Below are positions 1 to 5,219 of a stretch of DNA of 5,219 nt, in pieces. Location of the stretch: contig JAEZIU010000186.1 in NCBI GenBank assembly GCA_023436485.1, positions 1 to 5,219 on the forward strand. The letters are read 5' to 3'. Made by a program: the position numbers and the translations under genes. Below the pieces are notes generated by a model. That model ran no database searches. It was not told where the DNA came from and saw only the letters and a list, made by a program, of their open reading frames with translations. Numbering within the stretch: the stretch's first letter is position 1; every line of letters begins with the position of its first letter. This DNA is from Bacillota bacterium (GTDB lineage: Bacteria > Bacillota > Clostridia > Acetivibrionales > DSM-1351).

Positions 1-204
1 ACAGTTTAAGGCCAAGCCTGCCATTACAGTATATTCAACTGCTTGCTTATTGAGAACCGGCAAAGTTCCGGGCATCCCTGTACAAACGGGACAACACCTT
101 GTATTTGGCTCACCTCCGAAACTTACGGGACAATCGCAGAAAATTTTCGATTTTGTAGATAACTCCGAATGTATTTCCAAGCCTATTGTAGGGATATATT
201 TCAT
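1..204 (-). CDS. gatB: GatB, Asp-tRNA(Asn)/Glu-tRNA(Gln) amidotransferase subunit B, N-terminal 68 residues (runs off left edge)
   Basis: GatB is the tRNA-binding and kinase-like subunit of GatCAB. It activates the side-chain carboxylate of mischarged Glu-tRNA(Gln) or Asp-tRNA(Asn) with ATP, then amidates it with ammonia delivered from GatA; it acts in the cytosol. The translated start MKYIPTIGLEIHSEL matches the highly conserved GatB opening (IGLEIH.EL), followed by the conserved GEPN (31-34) and the GMPGTLPVLN segment (43-52). Cysteines at 23, 25, 37, 38 and 41 form a C-x-C...CCxxC cluster of the kind seen in GatB proteins with a zinc site; metal binding is inferred. The ATG at 204-202 is chosen because AAGGAG (217-212) lies 7 bases upstream. 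Only 18 bases separate it from the gatA stop, so it is the third gene of the gatCAB operon. About 85% of the protein lies outside the window. Confidence 0.97.
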   Translation of the reverse strand, partial: MKYIPTIGLEIHSELSTKSKIFCDCPVSFGGEPNTRCCPVCTGMPGTLPVLNKQAVEYTVMAGLALNC

Positions 205-222
205 CGTTGTGCTCCTTTCTTG

Positions 223-1683
223 CTATATAGCGGGAACTCTGAACTTATCGGCAAATTCAGCCTCAAAATTCGCAGCAGCCCTGAATATCTCTTTTTCTCC
301 TAACGGCTTACCCGTAAAGGAAAGACCTATAGGAAGTCCCTTTGAATCGTAGCCACAGGGGACTGATATAGAAGGAAGTCCGGCGATATTTACAGCAACA
401 GTGTAAATATCTGCAAGATACATAGTAAGCGGATTATTTGTATTCTGCCCTATTTTAAATGCGGTTTCAGGAGCAGTAGGATGCAGAACCACATCATATT
501 TTGAAAAAGCCTCATTAAAGCCATTACTTATTAATGTTCTAAGCTTGAGGGCTTTTTTGTAATAAGCATCGTAGTAACCTGAGGCAAGGGCGTAGGTTCC
601 AAGAAGAATTCTTCTCTTGACCTCTTTTCCAAAGCCTTCAGCTCTTGATTTGCCGATTAGTTCGTTAAAGGATTTGCAGTTATCGGCTCTATAGCCGTAT
701 TTTACACCGTCATACCTTGATAGATTGGAACTGGCCTCGGCAGAGGACATGAGATAGTAGGCAGGTACGGCGTGTTTCAATACCGGCATTGAGAACTCCT
801 CAATTTTTGCTCCCATACTCTCCAATTTGTCAATGGATTTATATAATGACTCCTTTACCTCGGCATTTAAACCTTCTGTCAGGTATTCCTTGGGCAAGCC
901 AATCTTAAAGCCTTTTATATCACCTGAAACAGAAGAACTGTAGCTGGAATCGTTTTCGTATTTTAAGGAAGTAGCATCTTTGGGATCATTTCCGCAGATA
1001 CTGTCCAGAATTATTGCACAATCCTCAACGGTTTTAGCTATAGGGCCAATCTGGTCAAAGGAGGATGCAAAAGCAACCAGACCATATCTTGAAACCAGCC
1101 CATAAGTAGGTTTCATACCAACAACACCACAGAAGGAGGCAGGCTGTCTCACTGATCCACCTGTATCAGAACCAAGAGAACCAAGGGCTAAAGAAGCAGA
1201 CACACAAGCAGCGGAACCGCCTGACGAACCACCGGGGACCCTTGTTAAATCAAAAGGATTTTTTGTTGTCCTAAATGCGGAATTTTCAGTAGAGCCTCCC
1301 ATGGCAAATTCATCCAGATTTGTTTTACCAAGAATAACTGAATTATCTGCCAGTAGTTTGTTTACTGCTGTTGCTGTATATGGTGAAACAAAGTCCTCAA
1401 GCATTTTTGAGGCACATGTAGTTTTTGTTCCTTCAATACATATGTTATCTTTTATGCTCATGGGAATACCTGTAAGAAAGGTAGATTTACCGCTATCTAT
1501 AATATTCTGTGCCTGTTGGGCATGCCCCAGGGCCATTTCACCAGTAACTGAAAGATATGACTCTACTTTGCCGTCCAGCGTATTAATTCTTTCCAAATAC
1601 ATACGAGTGAGCTCAACTGCACTAATTTCTTTATTATCAAGAAGCCCTCGAGCTTCTTTTATGGTTAACCTGGTTATATCCAT
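223..1683 (-). CDS. gatA: GatA, Asp-tRNA(Asn)/Glu-tRNA(Gln) amidotransferase subunit A (amidase-signature glutaminase)
   Basis: GatA hydrolyses glutamine to glutamate and ammonia, and the ammonia is channelled to GatB for transamidation of mischarged tRNA. The 486-residue product has the normal family length and the full amidase signature. The catalytic lysine is K78 in GIPMSIKDN, the cis-serine is S153 in GGSSGGS (151-157), and the nucleophile is S177 in GSDTGGSVRQP. Spacing between the two serines is 24, as in characterised amidase-signature enzymes. The conserved KPTYGLVSRYGLVAFASS block follows at about 191-208. I choose the ATG at 1683-1681: a strong AAGGAGG (1695-1689) sits 5 bases upstream. 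An in-frame TTG at 1701 would place this ribosome binding site inside the gene and is unlikely. The gatC stop lies 10 bases upstream and overlaps the ribosome binding site, which suggests translational coupling. The gene is intact. Confidence 0.98.
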   Translation of the reverse strand: MDITRLTIKEARGLLDNKEISAVELTRMYLERINTLDGKVESYLSVTGEMALGHAQQAQNIIDSGKSTFLTGIPMSIKDNICIEGTKTTCASKMLEDFVSPYTATAVNKLLADNSVILGKTNLDEFAMGGSTENSAFRTTKNPFDLTRVPGGSSGGSAACVSASLALGSLGSDTGGSVRQPASFCGVVGMKPTYGLVSRYGLVAFASSFDQIGPIAKTVEDCAIILDSICGNDPKDATSLKYENDSSYSSSVSGDIKGFKIGLPKEYLTEGLNAEVKESLYKSIDKLESMGAKIEEFSMPVLKHAVPAYYLMSSAEASSNLSRYDGVKYGYRADNCKSFNELIGKSRAEGFGKEVKRRILLGTYALASGYYDAYYKKALKLRTLISNGFNEAFSKYDVVLHPTAPETAFKIGQNTNNPLTMYLADIYTVAVNIAGLPSISVPCGYDSKGLPIGLSFTGKPLGEKEIFRAAANFEAEFADKFRVPAI

Positions 1684-1693
1684 GAGGACCTCC

Positions 1694-1987
1694 TTATTCA
1701 ATCATCTTAGGAATAGCAAAACAATTTTCCATGGTCTTTTTTGAATTAGACAGGATTTTTTCGGTTTCAAATGAATCCCCGGGAGTATCTTCCCTCATAT
1801 TATTAGTTACTCGGGATATGTGTTCGGTTGCATCTATATGTTCTGTATCAATATTTTTGATAGTATCCATTAACCCTATAATATCTCGCATATCTTCAGC
1901 CAGTGACCGTATTTCGTTATCATCAAGAGATAATTTTGCAAGATTCGCTATATATTTAATGTAATCATTAGTTTCAGAATTAGTCAT
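1694..1987 (-). CDS. gatC: GatC, Asp-tRNA(Asn)/Glu-tRNA(Gln) amidotransferase subunit C
   Basis: GatC is the small subunit that wraps around the GatA-GatB interface and stabilises the complex; it has no catalytic residues. The 97-residue product has the usual family length and layout: an N-terminal helical region with the IANLAKLSLDDNE pattern (13-25), a middle segment around DTEHIDATEHI (47-57), the conserved N..REDTPGDS motif (62-71), and the C-terminal F.IPKMIE ending (90-97). The ATG at 1987-1985 has a GGGAGGT ribosome binding site (1999-1993) five bases upstream. It is the first gene of gatCAB; its TAA stop (1696-1694) lies within the gatA ribosome binding site. Transcription would start in the divergent intergenic region, which holds two candidate promoters and an intrinsic terminator reading this way. 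Confidence 0.97.
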   Translation of the reverse strand: MTNSETNDYIKYIANLAKLSLDDNEIRSLAEDMRDIIGLMDTIKNIDTEHIDATEHISRVTNNMREDTPGDSFETEKILSNSKKTMENCFAIPKMIE

Positions 1988-2008
1988 TGCGTACCTCCCT
2001 GATTTGTA

Positions 2009-2036
2009 ATTATCAATATAAATTTAAGCTTTGCAA
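2009..2036 (-). promoter_or_regulatory. Candidate proximal promoter of gatCAB
   Basis: On the minus strand, TTGCAA (2036-2031, 4 of 6 matches to the -35 consensus) is followed after 16 bases by GATAAT (2014-2009, 5 of 6). Transcription would begin near 2002, only a few bases before the gatC ribosome binding site. It lies downstream of the leader terminator at 2116-2066, so it would give attenuation-independent basal expression. A perfect TATAAT also occurs at 2053-2048, but no good -35 lies at the right distance. The region is AT-rich, so chance matches are likely. Confidence 0.35.
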
Positions 2037-2065
2037 AAAAGTTAAAAATTATATACTATATAAAT

Positions 2066-2116
2066 AAAAAAACTGTACCAAACAAACATCTTGTTATAAA
2101 ATGTTTGTTGACACAG
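2066..2116 (-). terminator. Intrinsic terminator in the gatCAB 5' leader (candidate attenuator)
   Basis: Read on the minus strand, CTGTGTCAACAAACAT (2116-2101) pairs with the segment at 2089-2073 ending GGTACAG. This gives 16 pairs, including two G-U pairs, with one bulged U and an 11-base loop (2100-2090). The inner nine pairs are perfect (AACAAACAT/ATGTTTGTT). The stem is followed at once by seven U residues (A7 on the plus strand at 2072-2066). That is a textbook factor-independent terminator pointing toward gatC and about 80 bases before its start codon. As no gene lies upstream on this strand in the intergenic region, it most likely attenuates gatCAB transcription or ends a short leader RNA. 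Confidence 0.75.
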
Positions 2117-2130
2117 CACCTTTGCTGCAT
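2111..2130 (-). promoter_or_regulatory. Antiterminator-like hairpin with AAAGGU hexaloop in the gatCAB leader
   Basis: On the minus strand, AUGCAGC (2130-2124) pairs with GCUGUGU (2117-2111) around the six-base loop AAAGGU (2123-2118). The five innermost pairs are four Watson-Crick plus one G-U; a further U-G and A-U extend it to seven. Its 3' arm uses the same bases (2116-2111) as the 5' arm of the terminator just downstream, so the two structures exclude each other. The loop has A at position 1 and G at position 4, like the hairpins bound by ANTAR-domain antiterminators. A second such hairpin was not found, so the identity of any bound factor is unknown. Confidence 0.5.
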
Positions 2131-2147
2131 TTAATTAATTTAGAACC

Positions 2148-2176
2148 ATTATAATATACGTCCTGCAAAAATGCAA
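2148..2176 (-). promoter_or_regulatory. Candidate distal promoter of gatCAB
   Basis: On the minus strand TTGCAT (2176-2171) is followed after exactly 17 bases by a perfect TATAAT (2153-2148). The -35 match is only 3 of 6, so the call depends mainly on the -10 box and spacing. Transcription would begin near 2141, giving a leader of about 150 bases that contains the AAAGGU hairpin and the terminator. This makes it the promoter whose transcripts would be subject to the proposed attenuation. Confidence 0.45.
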
Positions 2177-2292
2177 TACTTTTTCCAGAAAACATTTTTA
2201 TAGGATAAACAAGCTTAATATCTGCCTTTCCATGACTCTGCTATAGTTCCAACGTTTTTTAAATAAAATGAAGATGAAACTGTTTTGCAGGA
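2161..2292. repeat. 10-base perfect inverted repeat bracketing the central intergenic segment
   Basis: TCCTGCAAAA at 2161-2170 is exactly complementary to TTTTGCAGGA at 2283-2292, with about 112 bases between the arms. The left arm lies in the spacer of the candidate distal gatCAB promoter. The right arm lies about 30 bases upstream of the -35 box of the glutamate synthase promoter. This placement would suit a shared protein-binding site used by both divergent promoters, but no known operator consensus is recognised. The enclosed stretch (2171-2282) holds no gene or other feature I can support. Confidence 0.4.
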
Positions 2293-2320
2293 TTGGAAAT
2301 TAAAAATTGCAAAAAAGGTA

Positions 2321-2349
2321 TTGACGTATAATTATTTTCTTAGTAAAAT
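2321..2349 (+). promoter_or_regulatory. Promoter of the glutamate synthase operon
   Basis: TTGACG (2321-2326, 5 of 6 matches to the -35 consensus) is followed after 17 bases by TAAAAT (2344-2349, 5 of 6). This is the best sigma-A-type promoter in the window. Transcription would start near 2356 and make a leader of about 190 bases before the ATG at 2548. An A-rich stretch (2301-2317) just upstream could act as an UP-like element. The leader carries a hexaloop hairpin and an intrinsic terminator. Confidence 0.7.
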
Positions 2350-2402
2350 ACACTTAAAGACAAATTGCAGGTACGTCACATAATTAAAAAATTAATAAAC
2401 AA

Positions 2403-2418
2403 AGAACAATGGCGTTCT
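2403..2418 (+). promoter_or_regulatory. Antiterminator-like hairpin with AAUGGC hexaloop in the glutamate synthase leader
   Basis: AGAAC (2403-2407) pairs perfectly with GUUCU (2414-2418) around the six-base loop AAUGGC (2408-2413). Bases 2412-2418 are also the start of the terminator's 5' arm, so this hairpin and the terminator cannot coexist. The loop has A at position 1 and G at position 4, the pattern known for ANTAR-bound hairpins, which in Clostridia are often found before nitrogen-metabolism genes. I searched the leader upstream (about 2350-2402) for the expected partner hairpin and found only a weak two-pair candidate, so the ANTAR assignment is tentative. Confidence 0.5.
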
Positions 2419-2461
2419 CATAAAAACCTGATTTCAGGGGTTTGTATGAGTACGCTTTTTT
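2412..2461 (+). terminator. Intrinsic terminator in the glutamate synthase leader (candidate attenuator)
   Basis: The arm GCGTTCTCATAAAAACC (2412-2428) pairs with GGTTTGTATGAGTACGC (2439-2455). This gives 15 Watson-Crick pairs and two internal mismatches (T2416/T2451 and A2423/G2444) around a loop of about 10 bases, where CCTG/CAGG may pair alternatively. Six T residues follow directly (2456-2461). It lies between the promoter at 2321-2349 and the first start codon at 2548, so transcription must read through it to reach the operon. Nothing upstream on this strand needs terminating, which argues for attenuation or a short leader RNA of about 105 bases. Read on the minus strand it lacks a U-tract. 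Confidence 0.8.
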
Positions 2462-2547
2462 GTTACCCCTAATATGTGACCATTATTTTTATAGATATAG
2501 AAATTTATTATTTTGATTTTTATTTTTTAGTAAAGGAAGTGTACGAC

Positions 2548-3642
2548 ATGTTATTGAAGGAAGGTCAGGTAAGAATACCATCTGGTTGTGCAATTTCAGG
2601 AATGTTCAGCAGGGAAGGTAGACGTATCTCAGGTCAGGATATAGTTAAATCAATATCGGTCATGCATGATCGCTCCAACGGTTTAGGAGGAGGATTTGCA
2701 GGCTATGGCATTTACCCTGAGTATAAAGAACTTTATGCATTTCATGTTTTCTTTGACAGTAATGAGGCAAGAGAAGATGCCGAAAGATTCATAAACAGAC
2801 ATTTTGATGTGGTTAATTTAAGCAGAATTCCTACAAAAAAGCATCCAAGGATAACTGATGCTCCCCTTATCTGGAGATATTTTGTATCGCCTCTTCATGG
2901 AAAGCTTGAGGAAAGTCAGCTGGAAGAAAAGGAATATGTTGCAAGGTGTGTCATAAAGATAAACACAAGAATTGATGGTGCATATGTATTTTCAAGCGGA
3001 AAAAATATGGGAGTTTTCAAAGCGGTAGGTTTCCCTGAGGATGTAGGAGAGTTTTACAAGCTGGAGGAATATGAAGGATATTGCTGGACTGCACATGGGA
3101 GATATCCAACGAATACTCCCGGCTGGTGGGGAGGAGCTCATCCGTTTTCACTTCTGGACTACACAATAGTACACAATGGTGAAATATCCTCATATGATGC
3201 CAACAGACGTTTTATGGAAATGTTCGGATATAAATGTTCACTTCTTACTGATACAGAAGTAATAACATATATATTTGATTATCTGAACAGAAGACAGGGT
3301 ATATCCCTCAAAGATTGTGCATCAATAATAGCTGCTCCTTTCTGGTCTGAGATAGACAAAATGCCTCAGGATATGAAAGAGAAATTTACAGCAATCAGAA
3401 ATGTTTATGCAAGTCTTCTAATAACAGGCCCGTTCTCAATCATATTGGGATATGAAGGCGGAATGATGGCATTGAACGACAGATTGAAACTCCGTTCCAT
3501 GGTTGCAGCAGAAAAAGGCGACCTTGTACTTGTAGCCAGTGAAGAGAGCGCTATCAGGATTATACATCCGGAGGTAGATAGAATCTGGAGTCCTAAGGGC
3601 GGAGAACCGGTAATTGCAACGTTATCAGGGGGTGAAATTTAA
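2548..3642 (+). CDS. Class-II glutamine amidotransferase subunit of split (archaeal-type) glutamate synthase
   Basis: This 364-residue protein is an Ntn-type glutaminase (GATase_2, COG0067-like) that would release ammonia from glutamine for the synthase subunit encoded next. The expected catalytic parts are visible: nucleophile C14 in SGCAISGMF, a glycine-rich DRSNGLGGGFAGYG segment (41-54), the glutamine-binding AHGRYPTNT (182-190, R185), the oxyanion-hole HNGEISS (209-215, N210/G211), TDTE (234-237, D235), and the C-terminal GPFSIILGYEGG...NDRLKLRSM block (294-318). Class-II enzymes use an N-terminal cysteine, so residues 1-13 would be a removed propeptide; such peptides are known in GltS and some PurF. 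The ATG at 2548 has AAAGGAAG (2532-2539) eight bases upstream. An in-frame GTG at 2476 would add 24 AT-encoded hydrophobic residues and bury this site, so I reject it. No FMN or GXGXG domain is present. First gene of the plus-strand operon; its stop overlaps the next start. Confidence 0.93.
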   Translation: MLLKEGQVRIPSGCAISGMFSREGRRISGQDIVKSISVMHDRSNGLGGGFAGYGIYPEYKELYAFHVFFDSNEAREDAERFINRHFDVVNLSRIPTKKHPRITDAPLIWRYFVSPLHGKLEESQLEEKEYVARCVIKINTRIDGAYVFSSGKNMGVFKAVGFPEDVGEFYKLEEYEGYCWTAHGRYPTNTPGWWGGAHPFSLLDYTIVHNGEISSYDANRRFMEMFGYKCSLLTDTEVITYIFDYLNRRQGISLKDCASIIAAPFWSEIDKMPQDMKEKFTAIRNVYASLLITGPFSIILGYEGGMMALNDRLKLRSMVAAEKGDLVLVASEESAIRIIHPEVDRIWSPKGGEPVIATLSGGEI

Positions 3643-5147
3643 TGAGAATAAATTATTTTACACCTCAATATGAGGTATGTAGAGATCCGAAAAAATGTAT
3701 TAAATGTAAAGTATGTATGCGTCAGTGTGCAAACGAAGTACACAGCTATGACGAAGAACTTGATATGATGGTTGCTGACGACAGCAAGTGCGTGGACTGT
3801 CAGAGATGCGTTTCACTTTGTCCGACCCGTGCGCTCCGTATAACTAAATATCAGAATGAGTTCAAAGAAAATGCCAACTGGACTCATCAACATATAACAG
3901 AAATATATAAGCAGGCAAATACAGGAGGAGTTCTTCTGTCATCAATGGGTAATCCTGTTCCGTATCCGATATATTGGGATAAATTGCTGATAAATGCAAG
4001 TCAGGTTACCAATCCATCCATTGACCCATTGAGAGAACCGATGGAAACAAGGGTTCAGTTGGGCTCAAAGCCTCCGAAGCTGGAATTTGATGAGGATGGA
4101 AAGCTTAAGACAAAAATAGCACCTCACCTGGACTTACAAGTACCTATAATGTTCTCGGCAATGTCATACGGCTCAATAAGCCGAAATGCACATGAAAGTC
4201 TTGCAAGGGCGGCAGAAGAACTGGGAACGTATTACAATACCGGTGAAGGGGGCTTGAATGAAGATTTTTACCAATATGGCAAAAACACAATAGTTCAGGT
4301 TGCTTCAGGAAGATTCGGTGTTCATGTGGGTTACCTGAGTGCAGGTGCTGCAATAGAAATAAAAATGGGTCAGGGAGCAAAGCCGGGTATCGGCGGACAC
4401 TTACCGGGAGAAAAAGTTGGCGAGGATGTATCAAAAACCAGAATGATTCCGGTAGGCAGTGACGCAATATCTCCTGCACCTCACCATGATATATATTCAA
4501 TAGAAGATTTAAGACAGCTTGTATTTTCCTTAAAGGAAGCAACTGCATATACAAAGCCGGTTATAGTAAAGATAGCCGCAGTACACAACGTAGCTGCAAT
4601 AGCATCAGGTATAGCCCGTTCAGGAGCAGATATCATCGCCATTGACGGTTACAGAGGCGGTACCGGAGCTGCTCCCACCAGAATCAGAGACAACGTAGGA
4701 ATCCCAATAGAGCTTGCACTGGCGTCAGTTGACCAAAGATTGCGAGACGAAGGAATAAGAAATAATATTTCTTTGGTAGTAGCAGGAAGTATAAGAAACA
4801 GCGGGGATATTGTAAAAGCAATCGCTCTCGGAGCAGATGCCGTATACATCGGTACATCTGCATTGATTGCTCTCGGATGCCATGTATGCAGAAGCTGTCA
4901 CGGCGGAAAATGCAACTGGGGAATTGCAACACAAAGACCTGATCTGGTTAAGAGACTTAACCCTGATATCGGATACAAACGTTTAATAAATCTTGTTCAC
5001 GCATGGGATCATGAGATAAAGGAAATGCTCGGCGGTATGGGAATCAATGCAATCGAGAGTCTCAAAGGTAATCGTTTAATGCTTAGGGGAATAGGATTAA
5101 GTCAAAAAGAACTTGATATATTAGGCGTTATGCACGCCGGCGAATAA
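3642..5147 (+). CDS. gltB: Ferredoxin-fused FMN-binding glutamate synthase subunit (archaeal-type GltB2)
   Basis: This 501-residue subunit would join 2-oxoglutarate and glutamine-derived ammonia and reduce the product to glutamate on FMN. The N-terminus carries two 4Fe-4S motifs: C19-x2-C22-x2-C25-x3-C29 and C50-x2-C53-x2-C56-x3-C60-P. The TIM-barrel synthase domain (about 100-480) shows GEGG (201-204), the substrate loop KMGQGAKPGIGGHLPGEKV (241-259), SPAPHHDIYSIEDL (277-290) and DGYRGGTGAAP (335-345), all typical of COG0069. Cysteines C413-x5-C419-x4-C424 match the spacing of the 3Fe-4S ligands of bacterial GltS. C13 and C416 are extra. The protein lacks the amidotransferase and GXGXG domains of large GltS, so those are separate subunits. 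The ATG at 3642 shares a base with the previous stop (TAATG) and has a GGGGGTG ribosome binding site about 7 bases upstream, so the two subunits are probably translationally coupled. Confidence 0.95.
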   Translation: MRINYFTPQYEVCRDPKKCIKCKVCMRQCANEVHSYDEELDMMVADDSKCVDCQRCVSLCPTRALRITKYQNEFKENANWTHQHITEIYKQANTGGVLLSSMGNPVPYPIYWDKLLINASQVTNPSIDPLREPMETRVQLGSKPPKLEFDEDGKLKTKIAPHLDLQVPIMFSAMSYGSISRNAHESLARAAEELGTYYNTGEGGLNEDFYQYGKNTIVQVASGRFGVHVGYLSAGAAIEIKMGQGAKPGIGGHLPGEKVGEDVSKTRMIPVGSDAISPAPHHDIYSIEDLRQLVFSLKEATAYTKPVIVKIAAVHNVAAIASGIARSGADIIAIDGYRGGTGAAPTRIRDNVGIPIELALASVDQRLRDEGIRNNISLVVAGSIRNSGDIVKAIALGADAVYIGTSALIALGCHVCRSCHGGKCNWGIATQRPDLVKRLNPDIGYKRLINLVHAWDHEIKEMLGGMGINAIESLKGNRLMLRGIGLSQKELDILGVMHAGE

Positions 5148-5163
5148 GGGGTGAAGATTTAAA

Positions 5164-5219
5164 ATGAAAAAGATATATGTAAATGAGGACAGATGTTTGG
5201 GGTGTCATCTTTGCGAATA
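5164..5219 (+). CDS. 4Fe-4S ferredoxin-like protein, first 18 residues (runs off right edge)
   Basis: The readable start MKKIYVNEDRCLGCHLCE contains C11-x2-C14-x2-C17, the opening of a 4Fe-4S binding motif preceded by the usual VNEDRC ferredoxin lead-in. A GGGGTGA ribosome binding site (5148-5154) lies 9 bases before the ATG, and only 16 bases separate it from the gltB stop, so it belongs to the same operon. In split glutamate synthase clusters a small ferredoxin subunit that passes electrons to the FMN subunit commonly sits here, which is the likely role. The cysteine motif alone cannot rule out a longer ferredoxin-containing protein. Confidence 0.85.
   Translation, partial: MKKIYVNEDRCLGCHLCE

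Noticed and set aside
1301..1744. Plus-strand open frame of 147 codons opposite gatA and gatC.
   Set aside because: It is the antisense shadow of well-recognised genes, has no ribosome binding site and no recognisable domain. The same holds for the frames at 50-352 and 1731-1964 on the plus strand and 4144-4934 on the minus strand.
2066..2130. T-box riboswitch controlling gatCAB.
   Set aside because: The conserved T-box sequence (AGGGTGGNACCGCG) is absent on the minus strand, and the leader of about 150 bases is short for a T-box. Only a TGGTAC fragment in the terminator arm is reminiscent.
2108..2155. Plus-strand promoter starting from a perfect TTGACA at 2108-2113.
   Set aside because: No acceptable -10 lies 16-18 bases downstream; the TATAAT at 2150-2155 is far too distant. 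The TTGACA bases are explained as part of the minus-strand terminator stem.
2350..2402. Upstream ANTAR P1 hairpin in the glutamate synthase leader.
   Set aside because: The candidate hexaloops with A1 and G4 (AAAGAC near 2356-2361 and ATTGCA near 2364-2369) are flanked by at most two pairs or by mismatches, so no stable stem can be supported.
2409..2423. Leader peptide ATG GCG TTC TCA TAA within the glutamate synthase leader.
   Set aside because: It is only four codons long, has no convincing ribosome binding site, and its ATG falls in the hairpin loop. It carries no run of regulatory codons.
2476..2547. N-terminal extension of the amidotransferase from a GTG at 2476.
   Set aside because: The 24 extra residues are encoded by extremely AT-rich DNA with no upstream ribosome binding site. 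AAAGGAAG at 2532-2539 clearly serves the ATG at 2548, which also keeps C14 near the N-terminus.

Overview
The window looks like a chromosomal housekeeping region of a low-GC, Gram-positive anaerobe, most likely a member of the Clostridia. This rests on AT-rich DNA, strong AGGAGG-type ribosome binding sites, a tRNA-dependent amidotransferase operon in the order gatC-gatA-gatB, and a split, ferredoxin-containing glutamate synthase of the type usually called archaeal-type, which is common in anaerobic Clostridia. A cellulolytic Ruminiclostridium/Hungateiclostridium-like host is my guess, not something the sequence proves. No mobile element, CRISPR array, tRNA or rRNA is seen.

Layout: on the minus strand, reading right to left, lie gatC (1987-1694), gatA (1683-223) and the first 68 codons of gatB (204 to the left edge). 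On the plus strand lie a class-II glutamine amidotransferase subunit (2548-3642), the FMN/Fe-S glutamate synthase subunit (3642-5147, start overlapping the previous stop) and the first 18 codons of a 4Fe-4S ferredoxin-like protein (from 5164). The two operons diverge from a 560-base intergenic region (1988-2547).

How they work together: GatCAB converts Glu-tRNA(Gln) and/or Asp-tRNA(Asn) into the correctly amidated aminoacyl-tRNAs, using glutamine as nitrogen donor. The glutamate synthase subunits also consume glutamine and move its amide nitrogen onto 2-oxoglutarate. Both operons therefore spend glutamine and release glutamate. The GXGXG (alpha-domain) subunit and a pyridine-nucleotide oxidoreductase expected for the split enzyme would lie beyond the right edge.

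The most interesting part is the intergenic region. Each operon has a candidate promoter followed by a strong intrinsic terminator inside its 5' leader (plus strand 2412-2461, minus strand 2116-2066). In both leaders a small hairpin with a six-base loop of the form AANGGY overlaps the 5' arm of the terminator, so the two structures cannot form together. That is attenuator architecture, and the A1/G4 hexaloops resemble half of the two-hairpin site bound by ANTAR antiterminators. The usual second hairpin was not found in either leader, so the ANTAR link is a hypothesis. The attenuators themselves are well supported by base pairing.
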